A stretch of 5,999 nt of DNA from Deltaproteobacteria bacterium (lineage in GTDB: Bacteria > Desulfobacterota > Desulfobacteria > Desulfobacterales > UBA11574): NCBI GenBank assembly GCA_019313025.1, contig JAFDCA010000351.1, positions 1 through 5,999 of the forward strand. The letters are read 5' to 3'. The first letter of the stretch is position 1. Each line of letters starts with the position of its first letter. This document shows positions 5,896 to 5,999 of this stretch, piece after piece. The notes beneath the pieces are model-generated. The model was given only the letters and a program-made list of their open reading frames with translations, made no database searches and was not told where the DNA came from. The translations under genes were made by a program, and so were the position numbers.

Positions 5896-5999
5896 ATGGA
5901 ACCAGACCTGTGGTTATTCGAAAAAAAAGCTTTCCAAAAAGGCTTTTCAAGAATTGCAGGTATTGATGAAGCCGGCCGGGGACCCCTGGCCGGACCGGT
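5896..5999 (+). CDS. rnhB: Ribonuclease HII, N-terminal part (runs off the right edge)
   Basis: RNase HII cuts RNA in RNA-DNA hybrids and starts removal of single ribonucleotides misincorporated in DNA. Only 34 codons are visible. They include [14 protein letters not shown] (21-34), the defining family motif with the metal-binding pair D24 and E25. The ATG at 5896 gives a lead of about 20 residues ([19 protein letters not shown]) before the motif, normal for the family. A weak GAG (5888-5890) lies 5 nt upstream. rplS followed by rnhB is a common order; here 270 bp separate them because of the inserted element and its flank. Confidence 0.93.
   Translation, partial: MEPDLWLFEKKAFQKGFSRIAGIDEAGRGPLAGP

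Overview
The window is a bacterial translation and RNA-maintenance locus. It contains the genes ffh, rpsP, khpA, rimM, trmD, a SPOUT RNA methyltransferase, rplS and rnhB on the + strand, with rlmN diverging from it on the - strand. A stand-alone SPOUT methyltransferase of the Thermotoga TM1570 type between trmD and rplS, together with a KH protein between rpsP and rimM, is an arrangement I associate with Desulfobacterota (former Deltaproteobacteria). The moderately AT-rich composition and protein style fit a sulfate reducer of the Desulfobacteraceae sort. The lineage is inferred from gene order and sequence character, not from a search.

Layout. Positions 1-270 lie downstream of rlmN and hold no gene I can support. 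About 50-180 is a GC-rich island that can form alternative hairpins; the rest is AT-rich. rlmN occupies 271-1344 (-). The spacer 1345-1461 carries a near-consensus sigma-70 promoter pointing at ffh and a perfect AT-only inverted repeat between the two divergent genes. The operon then runs ffh (1462-2793), rpsP (2807-3061), khpA (3107-3337), rimM (3342-3863), trmD (3932-4720), SPOUT methyltransferase (4689-5234) and rplS (5278-5625). A 144-bp MITE-like inverted-repeat element (5624-5767) starts within the rplS stop codon, followed by AT-rich sequence and the first 34 codons of rnhB, which runs off the right edge.

How the genes fit together. S16 and L19 are ribosomal proteins. RimM matures the 30S subunit. 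TrmD methylates G37 of tRNAs, and RlmN methylates A2503 of 23S rRNA and A37 of some tRNAs. KhpA is an RNA-binding protein, Ffh is the signal recognition particle GTPase, and RNase HII removes ribonucleotides from DNA. Clear Shine-Dalgarno sites precede only rpsP, khpA and rplS. ffh, rimM, trmD and the SPOUT gene lack them or have them badly placed, which fits low-level synthesis of enzymes beside high-level synthesis of ribosomal proteins from one transcript.

The most notable items are the MITE-like element joined to the rplS stop codon, the orphan SPOUT methyltransferase overlapping trmD by 32 nt, a strong hairpin in the last codons of ffh just before the rpsP ribosome binding site, and the structured GC-rich island downstream of rlmN. 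I see no clearly new multi-gene system; the core is a conserved housekeeping operon.
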